DNA of 64,000 bases from Listeria rocourtiae FSL F6-920 (GTDB lineage: Bacteria; Bacillota; Bacilli; Lactobacillales; Listeriaceae): contig NZ_AODK01000012.1 of the NCBI RefSeq assembly GCF_000525975.1, forward strand, positions 41,374 through 105,373, written 5' to 3'. Below are positions 41,542 to 51,326 of the stretch, one piece after another. How positions within the stretch are numbered: position 1 is the stretch's first letter; each line of letters begins with the position of its first letter. The notes below the pieces were generated by a model that was not told the DNA's origin, made no database searches, and saw only the letters and a program-made list of their open reading frames with translations. The position numbers and the translations under genes are program-made.

Positions 41542-41835
41542 ATGTCAAAGAAAATACAATTACCAAGTGGCCGATTAGCAGAACATGCGACTGCTATTGG
41601 AAAGAATGCGGATGCCTTAGCGTTAAAATTAAAGCCAAACGTAGATTACTCGACTGGTACAGCGCAAGAGTTGGTATATGATTGTATGGAACTAGCACAT
41701 TTTTTACAAGCGTTTCCAACTGCTTTTACAAAAGATGTTCAGAATTTAAAGAACGTAGAAAAGGCATTTGTTGCATCTGAAAAACATATCGCAAAACTGT
41801 TGCAAACGGGAGTCGATTTTTCTTGGAAGGAATAA
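41542..41835 (+). CDS. Small type VII secretion effector partner (SACOL2603/TIGR04197-like)
   Basis: 97 residues, helical, no signal peptide. Length, position before a DUF3958 protein and an LXG toxin, and the start KKIQLPSGRLAEHATAIGKNA fit the TIGR04197 group. Such small partners assemble with LXG proteins for export by the Ess/Yuk type VII system. The secretion machinery is not in this window. Confidence 0.7.
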   Translation: MSKKIQLPSGRLAEHATAIGKNADALALKLKPNVDYSTGTAQELVYDCMELAHFLQAFPTAFTKDVQNLKNVEKAFVASEKHIAKLLQTGVDFSWKE

Positions 41836-41854
41836 ACTTGACGGGAGTGAACAG

Positions 41855-42172
41855 ATGATGGAAAAAGAGAAAGCATTATTAGAGCAACAATTAATGACTG
41901 TTACGAATAAACGGCGTAAATTAGAGGATATTCAGATAGAACTCGTGGAGTTGAATCGACAAAAGGCTCGTATTCTTACAAGTTATAGTGATGCATGGCA
42001 AGGAAATCTGGCAGATAATACGATTAGCAGGTTGGAAGATGACATGGAACTGGAGTGGCGAGAAACAAGAAAAAATGTCAATGCGCTTGAAGATAATTTA
42101 ATAGAGGAAAAGCGTCAAATTAGGATGAAATTAGACCAGCTTAAGGAGAAAAATACAGATGTCCAGAATTGA
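41855..42172 (+). CDS. DUF3958-like partner of the LXG toxin
   Basis: 105 residues, almost entirely charged alpha-helix with coiled-coil character (MEKEKALLEQQL through KLDQLKEKN). It overlaps the LXG gene by 14 bases, so translation is coupled. DUF3958 proteins are LXG-associated helpers, with the LXG helical hairpin as likely partner. RBS GGGAGTG. Confidence 0.68.
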   Translation: MMEKEKALLEQQLMTVTNKRRKLEDIQIELVELNRQKARILTSYSDAWQGNLADNTISRLEDDMELEWRETRKNVNALEDNLIEEKRQIRMKLDQLKEKNTDVQN

Positions 42173-43618
42173 TATTGCGGAAATACATAATTTTATAGCG
42201 GTATTTATTAGAGAGTCTCAACGGGTTCAAATGGAGTTAGACCATCGTAAAAAAGCGATTGCTACCTTTTTATCTGATGCTGATATTCAAGGAAACATAG
42301 GAGATAAAGCGAAAGAATATTATCGAAGTGTTTACTTGCCACTTATAGATGCAACGAAAACGGGCTTGGTGGATGCGGAAGAACGCTTAAAAAAATATGA
42401 GGCTGATTTTCATTCACAAGTAGACCCATCCATGAATGCACGCTTGGATTTGGCACGTATGTATGAATTACAAGCAGATATGCGAAAGTACGAGAATAAA
42501 ATAGAGAATTTGAAATCAGAAGTTAATTCTACGGCAAATAGCATGGAAGCGATTGGGAACAGTATCGGGTTGCGGTTAGGGATGGAAACAGCACTTGGTA
42601 ATTATAGACGAGAAGAACAGATATTAGAAAAATATGAGCAATTTGAAATGACGCATCGGAATGTACTCCATGATGTACTTTCTAAATTACACCAAGTGAA
42701 ACAAAGCTTAGCACAAATAGAAAGTGGAACGGCTTTTGATGCTAGTACTCATATGTTCCAAGCGAGTAAAATAAAGTTAGGCGCACTACAACCAAAGAAA
42801 TCGAAAACATTTGATTTTGATAAATATGAAAAAAAACGTTGCAAGGGAGCTATTGGGTCTTAACGAAGAATGGCAAAACAGATGCGGAGGCAGCAGAGGC
42901 AACGATTGCCTACAATAAAGGGGTTAATGATGGTACAATTGTAGTTCCGAAAGACTCTAATGCCGACTTTGATGCCGAGCGAATCAAAGGTATTATGGAA
43001 CACTACGATGTGATGACTGGAAACGAGTTGACAAGTATGCAAAGTTTCTCAATTCTTGCAGGTATGGCAACAGGATTGGTCACAATTAAAGGTCGTGGGA
43101 AAGTTTATAAAAAAACTGATTTAGAAAATATTGAGGCTGGTTTAAAGAATAATAATATATATAAAGTGAACAAAGGCAAGGAACATGTAGGGACGTTGAA
43201 AAAACAAGAAGTGAGATTACCGAATGTATATGAGCAACCAGTCAATTACACAAAACGAGATCGAGTTGAATTTAATAATTTGCGAAAAGAATTTGACAAT
43301 GGAATTAGAAAAAAATTCTTGAAATCTTTGGCTGGTGATAATGGTCTAGTTGCAACTTTTGAAAAAGTGGGTCTTTCAACACAAGATATTAAAAAAATGG
43401 AGGCAGGTAAAGTTCCAACCGGGTATCAGGTGCACCATAAATTACCATTAGATGATGGGGGAACAAATGATTTTAAAAACTTGGTATTAATTAAAAATGA
43501 CCCGTTCCATAAAGTACTCACTAATACTCAAAAGACATTAACGAAAGATTTAAATGTGGGGGAGACTATGAAACTAGAATGGCCAATACCGGATGGTTCA
43601 ATTTATCCGAAAAAATAA
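42159..43618 (+). CDS. LXG-type polymorphic toxin with C-terminal HNH nuclease, frameshifted
   Basis: About 486 residues after repair. The N-terminal 230 residues are helical in the LXG pattern (MSRIDIAEIHNFIAVFIRES, then DAEERLKKYEADFHSQVD). A linker follows, then a C-terminal HNH domain: GYQVHHKLPLDDGGTNDFKNLVLI, with HH and the later N as metal-site residues, and HKVLT. It would be exported by type VII secretion to kill neighbours by DNA cleavage. The frame breaks near A8 42829-42836; the offset needs two bases fewer or one more, unlike most breaks here. A putative immunity gene follows 12 bases later. Confidence 0.8.
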
Positions 43619-43630
43619 GGAGGATTAAGA

Positions 43631-44062
43631 ATGCTTATAGATTTATTAAAGCAGATTGCAGAGGAGCAAAAATCTTTCGATGAAGAACCAGAGCTACCTG
43701 CAACTAAAATAGAAATTTTGGAATTGAATAAGCGAATTGCTAATGACCGATCTAAAGATATTTGGTTCAATGACTATGTAGCGTTTCTCGAAATACGGAA
43801 TGGTATCGATTATGATGGGCTTGTTATTTATAATGCTAATATCAATGATGAGAATAATGGATTTATTGCAGCGAATGAAGTGTGGAATGAGAATGAATGG
43901 GAAGATGATTATATATTTTTTGGAGACTCTAGTATTTCTTGGTATTGTTATAGCAAAACGAAAAATACTTTTATGGAGTTAGATAAACCAAGTGGAGATG
44001 TTGTTAATAATTTTTCATCACTGAATGAGTTGCTAGAATTTGCTCTTAAAAATATTTTGTAA
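43631..44062 (+). CDS. SMI1/KNR4 (SUKH/YrhA-like) immunity protein
   Basis: 143 residues, acidic, cytoplasmic. The pattern (NDYVAFLEIRNGIDYDGLVIYNA, then ISWYCYSKTKNTFMELD and a C-terminal SLNELLEFAL) fits the SUKH superfamily, common immunity proteins of nuclease toxins. A strong AAGGAGG lies before ATG. Position right after the HNH toxin supports the role. Confidence 0.72.
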   Translation: MLIDLLKQIAEEQKSFDEEPELPATKIEILELNKRIANDRSKDIWFNDYVAFLEIRNGIDYDGLVIYNANINDENNGFIAANEVWNENEWEDDYIFFGDSSISWYCYSKTKNTFMELDKPSGDVVNNFSSLNELLEFALKNIL

Positions 44063-44104
44063 ATAGTAATAAAAAAGTCTTATTTGGGTAGGGTATCCTT
44101 GGTA

Positions 44105-44205
44105 TATAAGTTGCCTGCTAAAAACCTATCAAGTGTCGATATTTTACTGTTAAGTTGTTGGTACGAATGCTTTTAGATGACTATAGTTTTATTAAGTGGA
44201 AATAG
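44105..44205 (+). repeat. Internal element end: 101-base repeat, copy 1, with att-like core
   Basis: Aligns without gaps to 48445-48545; I count about 75 of 101 identical. It ends with TTAAGTGGAAATA (44192-44204), two mismatches from the guaA 3' end. It lies after the immunity gene and just before the integrase remnant. Confidence 0.65.
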
Positions 44206-44253
44206 CGAGCGGTGGGTCGAAAATCTTTATTATCAAGGATGTTCGACTTTTTT

Positions 44254-44508
44254 TTATAGATTATACTTTTTATAATTTTTGTCGTAAAAATTCCTTAGTA
44301 TGTTGATTTTTTGTGATGTATCTAGGTTTTCAAGGGAGGGTTTGTAGTTAATAATTCCTTTTAATCTAGTAGCTATCACGAAGGTGTTTTTTGGATAAAG
44401 GCGTCCATAGGTTTCAAAGGTTATTTCGATATCCTCATGACTTAAACAATCTTTGGTGATTATGGGATTTTCCCTATGAGAGTTAACAAGGTTGCGTGTG
44501 AATGCCAT
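44254..44508 (-). pseudogene. C-terminal remnant of a tyrosine recombinase (integrase)
   Basis: 84 codons. SHEDIEITFETYGRLYPKNT resembles the end of phage/ICE integrases, where the GH-x-x-I-x-x-T-x-x-x-Y segment carries the catalytic histidine and tyrosine; the tyrosine would be that in ETYGRLYP. The rest of the enzyme (R and K motifs) is absent. Start context is poor. It ends about 50 bases from the att-like copy 1, where an integrase would be expected. Confidence 0.6.
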
Positions 44509-44636
44509 AATGCGTAGATTGAACTCTGGAATAGGCTATACTTAGTTGAACAGAAAAGATAAGGACTTTATTAGTTAATTGGATTTAAAAAATTTATAAA
44601 AATATGCTATGATGGGGTGAGCTAATATTGATTAGA

Positions 44637-45495
44637 ATGAAAGAATATGGGGTTTTTTAGATTGCAAAATATAAAATTAATTAATAATGTATTTAAAGCA
44701 GATTGTATAAAAAAAATGAAATTGATTGAAACGGAATCTATAGATATGATTTTGTGTGATTTGCCATATGGACATACTCAAAATAAGTGGGATAGTATTA
44801 TACCATTGGATATTTTATGGAAAGAGTATGAGCGAATAATTAAACCTAATGGTGCAATTGTCTTAACATCAAGCGGTATGTTCACTGCGGAGCTTATGTT
44901 GAGTAATCCTAAATTATTTAAGTATAAAATTATTTGGGAAAAATCTAAGGCAACCAATTTTTTAAATGCTAAAAAACAACCTCTCAGAAAGTACGAGGAA
45001 ATATGCGTTTTTTACAAGAAACAGCCTACATATAATCCGCAAATGAGCATGGGAGTTCCATATAATAAGGGTACTAGGAAAAATCAGCTGACTGGTAGTT
45101 ATGGCGATTTTTTACCAGTAGAAGTGAAAAGCGAAGGAGCACGCTATCCTAACGATATAATTTATTTTAAAACAGCAGAATCCGAAGGGAAGGTATATCA
45201 TCCCACACAAAAACCAATTGAATTGGGGAGATATTTAGTTAAGACCTATACTAATTTGGGAGATACTGTTTTAGATAATACTTGTGGAAGTGGCTCGTTT
45301 CTTATATCAGCATTGTTGGAGGGGAGAAACTTCATTGGTATTGAAAAGGATGAGGACAGTAACAGGTTTAAAGCGGATAGTGTGAGTTATGTTGAAATAT
45401 CAAAAAAACGAATTAAGGAAGCATATCTGACGTTAGATAGTGAGTCAAAAGAGAGAATCACTTTGTATAAAAGTAAATTATTCAAGGAGAGATAG
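44637..45495 (+). CDS. Beta-class DNA methyltransferase (N4-cytosine/N6-adenine)
   Basis: About 283 residues. The order is motif IV DLPYG (a DPPY variant) near residue 38, HPTQKP (about 185-190), then motif I DNTCGSGSF (about 210-218), as in beta-group methylases of type II and III systems. The ORF opens at ATG 44647. ATG 44637 joins it if one T is lost from 44653-44658; TTG near 44662 is also possible. One base separates its stop from the restriction-modification gene. It should protect the host site recognised by that enzyme. Confidence 0.85.
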
Positions 45496-45496
45496 A

Positions 45497-48266
45497 ATGA
45501 GTATCATCATGAATGAAAATGAAAGAAGTGCTGCTATTGATTTAATCACAGAAATAAATCAATATGTGTCTACGGTGAATATTGTAATTAAAAAAGCTGG
45601 TGGTGAGATCACCATGAATAATTTTAAGAATGCGGAAGGGAATTCAAGGAAGATAATGTTTCCAGACGTATTACTGTACTCTGACACTAATAAGATTAAT
45701 TTGTTACAGGGCTGGGAATTAAAAATGCCTGATGTAAGTGTTCATGATAATACATACATATTGGACGCACAGGATAAAGCTGAAAAGCTAGGACTAAATA
45801 CTACTGTACTTTGGAATTTCCATGAGGTAGTACTTTATGTGAAGAATAATGGGCAATGGATTATTGAAAAGCAATGGGGAGATTTATTAGAAATAACAAC
45901 GAGAGAAGATGTGGTGAAGAAACAAATCATTTGGAAAAACTTCTTGCCTTCATTATTAAGAGAGTTGAATGAATTCTATCATACAGGTGTTATTAAGGAG
46001 AAAAAATTAGATGAAATTTCTGATAGAGTTACTACTTATTTAATTGAAGATCATAAACAATTATTAGCAGATCATTTAAAAAGTAAGGCAAAGGAAAATC
46101 GGATAATTGATGCAAAAATTAACGAGTGGTGGAAAGTAACTAAAATAGAGTACTTAAAAGACGAAGCAGATCCATATATAGCTTTTTCTAAAAATATTTT
46201 ATTAAACTGGATCACGAGATTCATATTTGGAAATTTAATAATGCCTGTTCATGATGTAGCTAAATGTATATTAGATATCTCTACATTAAACAAGCCAGAT
46301 GAAGTAAATAATATGTTTGAGAAAATAACCAAGATAAGCGATTATTATACAATTTTTCAAGCACAACAATTTAATAATTTGTTACCAGAGCTAGTATGGA
46401 ATAGATTGATTGATTTTAATGCATTTTTGAACGATAAGGTTGTAACTCATGAGATTTTGCAACAATTATTGGAAAGCTCTGTAAATCAATTCAAAAGGGA
46501 AATAATTGGGCAATATACAACACCTGAAAATGTTGCAAAGTTACTAGTTCTATCAACTGTTGTTGACAGCACTTCTAATGACATTGATCCTTGCTGCGGT
46601 ACTGGAACTATACCTAAGGAAGTAATGAAGCTTAAACAAAAACTTGGTATAACGGAAAGAGAAATTCATGACACTACTTGGGCTTCTGACAAAATGATGT
46701 TTCCTTTACAAGTTGCTAATATGGCTCTAACTACGCCTACTTCAATGAATATGATTAATAAAGTGTTTCAAAGAAATGTCTTTTCTTTGGCGAATGTTAG
46801 CGAAACCGTAAAAATAACATCTCCTGAAACAGGAGAGCTCATGGAATTTACGTTACCTAAATTTAAAAACATACTGTCTAACTTACCATTTGTTCCATTT
46901 GAAATAATTGAAAAAAAATGAAAAAAATTTCATAGATAATGTATTAAATAAACTTCAAAAAGATACGGATGGAAAGATAATGTTAAGTCGCAAATCAGAT
47001 TTTTATTATTATATTATTCTTAGTCTAAATGATATTTTAGATGTTAATGGAAGAATTGGAGTTATTCTTTCTAATTCTTGGCTAGGCACGGTGGCGGGTA
47101 AAGAATTTTTTAAAGCTTTAAGTTTTTACTTTAATATTAAGACAATAGTAATATCTGGAAATGGACGTTGGTTTCAAAATGCAAAAGTGATTTCATCTAT
47201 TCTTATTCTTGAGAAAAAAGAAAGATTTGAAGAAATTCAAAAAAATCCAATCCAGTTTCTTGTCATTAATAAAAAGATAGGTGAACTGAATAGTTCGGAA
47301 ATCTCTAGTATCGCGAATTCAATACTTTCATCTGCGAGTAATTCATTGGTTTATTCAATTGAGTACAGCCTACCTAAGGTTGAGTCATATTTGGAAAATA
47401 AGTTATCCTTAAATACCCTTTTTTATGATGTTACCTGGTTAGATGATGTACAGTCAGTGCTTGTTCCACTTACTGATGTATTTACATTAATAAGAGGAAT
47501 GAGACGAGGATGGGATGCTTTGTTTTATCCAGAGAAGGGACACTCTATAGAGGGCACGTATATTAGTAAAATCTTAAAGAACACTAAAGATACAATAAAT
47601 TATGATACAGTAGCTGATGCAGATGCATTTTGTTGCTCTAAGACAATTGAAGAGCTTGAAGAATTGGGACATAATGGGGCATTGGGTTGGATAAAAAGGT
47701 TCGAAACTGGGGTGAATAAGGTAGGTAAACCTTTACCAGAAGTACTTGGAAATAGTAGACAGCTATGGTATGAGATGCGTTCTGATGGTGCAACGGCTGA
47801 AATTATTACTTCATTGAATCCGGGAAAAAGATTATTTTGGGCTAAATTAGATAGTAATGCCTTTATTAATCAACGATTAGTAGGCCTTACAAGGTCTGTT
47901 AAGTATTCCGATGAGAGTGTGGATCTACTGCAAGCACTGTTAAATTCTATAATAGGGCTGTTCTTTATTGAAGCGTCTGGTTTTGGAAGAGGGGATGGGG
48001 TCTTAGATTTATCAGCACATAATGTTAAACAAATAAAGATGTTGAACCCGTCTCACCTAACTAATGAACAAAGAGTAAGTATATTAATTAAATTCAATAA
48101 ATTGAAATCAACTCCAATTCCTAATACATTAGAAGGAATAGAATCCAGAGAACGGATGGAATTTGACGAAGAGGTGCTAAGGTCATATGGTCTGATAGAC
48201 AACTATGAAAAAATTAAATTAGGATTGACGAGAATGTTGAAAACGAGACTTTCGGTAAATGATTAG
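45497..48266 (+). CDS. Type IIG-like restriction-modification enzyme (Eco57I-like methylase with N-terminal nuclease motif), frameshifted
   Basis: About 923 residues after repair. The N-terminal FPDVLLYSD...GWELKMPD (residues 56-79) is a PD-(D/E)xK pattern, suggesting a nuclease. A helical connector leads to a gamma-type N6-adenine methylase: motif I DPCCGTGT (about 364-371) and motif IV NLPF (about 462-465). The C-terminal half probably recognises the DNA target. The frame breaks at A8 46911-46918; seven As give EIIEKNEKNFIDN. RBS AAGGAGAG. A second methylase just upstream fits a type IIG system with an accessory methylase. Confidence 0.75.
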
Positions 48267-48444
48267 TTCTGGCATTATAACGAGCAAAATTCTGGTGTAT
48301 AAGAAACAATTAATTATTGCATTAAATGGAATGGAGTAATCACAAGAAGAACTGTACGATATCAATTCAGGAGCTCGTATGGAGTCAAATAAAAAATCTC
48401 TTTCTTTTGAAATATTGCGGAGTATCTAATTAGGTAAGATGAAT

Positions 48445-48545
48445 TATAAGTTGCCTACCAAAAACCTGCCAAGTAAAGATATATGTTCTTGAAATGATTG
48501 GCATGACTGCATTTAGATGCCTATAATCTTATTGAGTGGGAATAG
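48445..48545 (+). repeat. Distal element end: 101-base repeat, copy 2, with putative att core
   Basis: Ungapped match to 44105-44205. It ends with TTGAGTGGGAATA (48532-48544), identical to 38326-38338 in guaA. This is the likely right boundary of the island. Confidence 0.68.
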
Positions 48546-48552
48546 ACAAATA

Positions 48553-48582
48553 AAAAAAGTCCTTATTATAGGGGCTTTTTTG
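48553..48582 (+). terminator. Rho-independent terminator
   Basis: 10-bp stem with one wobble pair (48553-48562 with 48572-48581) ending in Ts, just outside the putative att site. Confidence 0.75.
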
Positions 48583-48616
48583 CGTATTTAAAGAAATCAA
48601 TAAATAAGTTAACTTC

Positions 48617-48829
48617 TTATCTAATCCAGAGTATCAATACAACCACTGTACCGAATAGCGCAGAGAAGAATTTACCTCGATTATTTTTATAGTATGCAGC
48701 CATCGCACTTAAGAATGAACCTATAAGCAGCAAACGAATAAATAGTAAGTTTACGCTTGATGGAAGAAGGAAGTAAATGAATACAGCTATCAATGTAATC
48801 GTTAAAAGTATATAGAATATCTTTTCCAT
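48617..48829 (-). CDS. Small membrane protein, function unknown
   Basis: 70 residues with two or three hydrophobic segments and a basic loop (YYKNNRGKF). A good AAGGAG site precedes the ATG, so it is likely real. It is divergent from the secreted-protein gene next door. Family not recognised. Confidence 0.65.
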   Translation of the reverse strand: MEKIFYILLTITLIAVFIYFLLPSSVNLLFIRLLLIGSFLSAMAAYYKNNRGKFFSALFGTVVVLILWIR

Positions 48830-48912
48830 AAGTTATACTCCTTATCTTGACTATATATTCAAACTATTATAACATAATAAGTATAAATTGAATACAAAAA
48901 GGAGTAGATTAC

Positions 48913-49459
48913 ATGTCTAAGAAAATGAAAATTGCAACATTTGTATGTACGTCAACTTTAGTCCTCTCAAGCTGCTCCTGCTGTTAATGGAAAAATGATT
49001 GATGGAGGGAATTGTCGGAATAATTCGGATTATTACAATCCAGAAGTCACTATTGCAGATGAGCGTTTTGTGACTTTTGGGGAAGGGATCAATTTAACTG
49101 GTGCAATGCAAGCAACATCACGAGCGAATGTCCCCGTCGATAGCGCGGTGGATCGCCTTATACATTGCAATCGTAGTTCAATGGAAGTGACGCTTACAAC
49201 CAATAAGATTAAGGAGTTTAGTACTCGTTTAGCAAGTAGCTTTGGAGTAATGAAATTAAGTAAATATGCAATTACTGTATGGAACGTGGATTTTAGTACA
49301 ATATATGCGAAACCGAAAACGGAATACTATACTACAAGAATCTACACCAAGATTAAGGGTGGGAAAAAATATGTAAAAACAATTCTTTTTACATATAGCA
49401 ATTCAAAGAGGACTAAATTGAAAGCAACGCGTGAGCATATTATTTGGTTCTATGTGTGA
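48913..49459 (+). CDS. Small secreted protein of unknown function, frameshifted in the signal peptide
   Basis: ATG 48913 follows AAAGGAG and encodes MSKKMKIATFVCTSTLV; this frame soon stops. Removing one base near 48960-48968 joins it to the main frame as ...SQAAPAVNGKMIDGGNC, a normal signal peptidase site. Mature part about 155 residues with cysteines in GGNCRNN and LIHCNRSS (possible disulfide) and a basic C-terminal half. No family recognised. Unlike the other breaks this one is not at a long homopolymer, so a true frameshift is possible. Confidence 0.55.
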
Positions 49460-49650
49460 TGGCTTAGGAATACAATCTGTTAAGTAAAAAAAATGTTTTA
49501 ATAAAATTAAAAATAATTTGATTTTTCCTCTCTTACATAAGACGCATATTGTCAAAAATTGTAGAGAAGTATCCAACATACTGGAATGATGAGATGAGTC
49601 TGTTCGATACTAGCGACGCAATTCTGAACATACCCATTCAATTCAATTGA

Positions 49651-49688
49651 AAAATTGAACGCTAAGCCCCCAAAAAGGCCTAGCGTTC
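49651..49688 (-). terminator. Terminator of corA
   Basis: 12-bp stem with one wobble pair (49657-49668 with 49677-49688). Read on the minus strand it ends in a T5 tract (49650-49654). Confidence 0.8.
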
Positions 49689-49696
49689 GGTCTTTT

Positions 49697-50605
49697 TCAT
49701 CGTCTCAACAACCTACGCAATACATAAGCCAGCACGAACCAAACAACAACGCTAATCAAAATCGTCGTAACCCAGCCGAGCGAATTATGCTCCAGTGGCA
49801 AAGGCATGTTCATTCCGAAAAATCCAGTAATAATCGTAGGAATCGTCAATAGGATTGATAACACTGTCAAAATCTTAATCGTATCATTCAAATTATTATT
49901 TAAAATATTATTATACGTCCCTGATAACTGTTGTAAAATTTGCGATGACAATTTCGTCATTTCTACCAACTGCTTCGCCTCAATAACAGCATCCTCAAAT
50001 TGCTCTTTTTCACTTGCATTTAGCGTTCGATAAATAATATGCGTTTTGACCTGCTCCAACAAAACTAGATTTTGTTTTGAAGCGGAAACAAAGTAAACGA
50101 TACCAGTCTCTAAATCAGACAGGGAAAGCAGGTTTTGCTTCGTCGTTTTTTCCTTCAATTTATCATTAATCATTTTTCGATCCGCATCCATTTCCTCAAC
50201 GAACGGAAAATAAGTGTCGGTAATCAGGAACAGTGAACTAAATAAAAACTCAAAAATGGTTTTTCCATCGTTTTTATCCAAAAAGCGTTTCATTTTGTCC
50301 GCAATATATTGATTTTTGCCATTGGTTACCGTTATAAATTGCGAACCTTTAATCAAAAACGTCATCGGCACCGTCTCATAATGATCGTCAATCTTTTCAT
50401 TATTCGGTACATTGAAAAACAGTGCAAATGTATTTGTTTCCGCCTCGTATTCTAAGCGTGCTCGCTCATTTCTATCTAATGAATAAGCCACGATCTCATC
50501 GTCAATATTATATGCATCATAGAACTTTTTTAATTCACTAGGATTATCAATGTTGATATTAATCCAATCGTATTCCCCATTATGAAAGGGTATTTTAGTA
50601 ATCAA
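49697..50605 (-). CDS. corA: CorA-family magnesium/divalent cation channel
   Basis: 302 residues. A large cytoplasmic N-terminal domain, then two membrane segments near the C-terminus with the GMN selectivity motif (GFFGMNMPLPLEHN) and a basic tail (LRRLLRR). It acts as a pentamer in the membrane. It is a single-gene unit with its own terminator. Confidence 0.93.
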   Translation of the reverse strand: MITKIPFHNGEYDWININIDNPSELKKFYDAYNIDDEIVAYSLDRNERARLEYEAETNTFALFFNVPNNEKIDDHYETVPMTFLIKGSQFITVTNGKNQYIADKMKRFLDKNDGKTIFEFLFSSLFLITDTYFPFVEEMDADRKMINDKLKEKTTKQNLLSLSDLETGIVYFVSASKQNLVLLEQVKTHIIYRTLNASEKEQFEDAVIEAKQLVEMTKLSSQILQQLSGTYNNILNNNLNDTIKILTVLSILLTIPTIITGFFGMNMPLPLEHNSLGWVTTILISVVVWFVLAYVLRRLLRR

Positions 50606-50809
50606 TGCTTCATCTCCCTTTTTCTGACTGAGTCTTTTATTATTATAGCAGTAATTTCGAATAAAGGAAGTATTGCTTGACCCTAAACTTATAGATTGAG
50701 CAAAAGAAAACTACATAGGTGGATCTTTATACATCGAAGAGCAGAACCGCACTAGCATTGGAAACGGTATCAGATGTTGAAATTGAAGAATGGTATGCAT
50801 AATCAAATC
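50606..50809. other. Gap between corA and the YdcZ pair
   Basis: About 200 bases. A plus-strand frame near 50721-50804 encodes a coding-like tail ending VSDVEIEEWYA and stop, possibly the end of a decayed gene. Nothing else is seen. Confidence 0.2.
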
Positions 50810-50847
50810 AAAAAAGATTTCCCGTCTAAACACAGGAAATCTTTTTT
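50810..50847 (-). terminator. Terminator of the YdcZ pair
   Basis: 13-bp perfect stem (50810-50822 with 50835-50847), A/T-tracts on both sides; it overlaps the last codons of the minus-strand gene. Confidence 0.85.
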
Positions 50848-51313
50848 AAAACCATTGAATCAGTAAAACACCGCCAATCATCGAAAGCACACCAAGTACG
50901 CGATAACGGTTAATTGGATGTTTAATAATGCCAAACCAACCGAAATGGTCAATCGTCAGTGCAATGATCATCTGGCCGCAAAGTGCTAAAACCACAGTCA
51001 GTGCAGAACCAAGTAACGGTAACAGTAAAATATTTGATGTTACAAAAATTACGCCAAGCGCGCCCCCTGTAAAAATCCACCACGGAATTCGACCAACACC
51101 GCGCAATGGAAATGTTAGCCTGCGTTCGACAACGAGAGAGATAAGTAGTAGGAGCATCATCCCGACTAAAAATGAAATAAGTGAGGCGATAATCGGTGAA
51201 TCAACTGCAATCCGTAAGCGGCTATTGATTGATGTTTGAATCGGTGACATCATGCCCGCAACAAGCCCCATGAACATAAAGGCAATCATAGATTTAGATT
51301 TTTTTGCTGTCAT
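50846..51313 (-). CDS. YdcZ/DUF606-family DMT transporter, subunit 2
   Basis: 155 residues with four or five membrane segments. PIQTSINSRLR near the N-terminus, GALGVIFVTSNI and GQMIIALTIDHFGWFG are typical of DUF606. It is a paralogue of the gene 13 bases upstream; such small paired proteins probably form a heterodimer. The substrate is unknown. Confidence 0.88.
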   Translation of the reverse strand: MTAKKSKSMIAFMFMGLVAGMMSPIQTSINSRLRIAVDSPIIASLISFLVGMMLLLLISLVVERRLTFPLRGVGRIPWWIFTGGALGVIFVTSNILLLPLLGSALTVVLALCGQMIIALTIDHFGWFGIIKHPINRYRVLGVLSMIGGVLLIQWF

Positions 51314-51326
51314 AAAAAGCCCTCCT

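Larger units (their letters stand above)
48267..48616. other. Gap at the distal edge of the island
   Basis: No gene. It holds the second 101-base repeat (48445-48545), the putative far att site (48532-48544) and a terminator (48553-48582). Confidence 0.5.

Noticed and set aside
44254..44508. Intact small integrase gene
   Set aside because: It has only the last catalytic segment of a tyrosine recombinase and no ribosome site; listed as a remnant.
50721..50804. C-terminal fragment of a lost gene on the plus strand
   Set aside because: Only about 27 codons, no start context and no recognisable motif.
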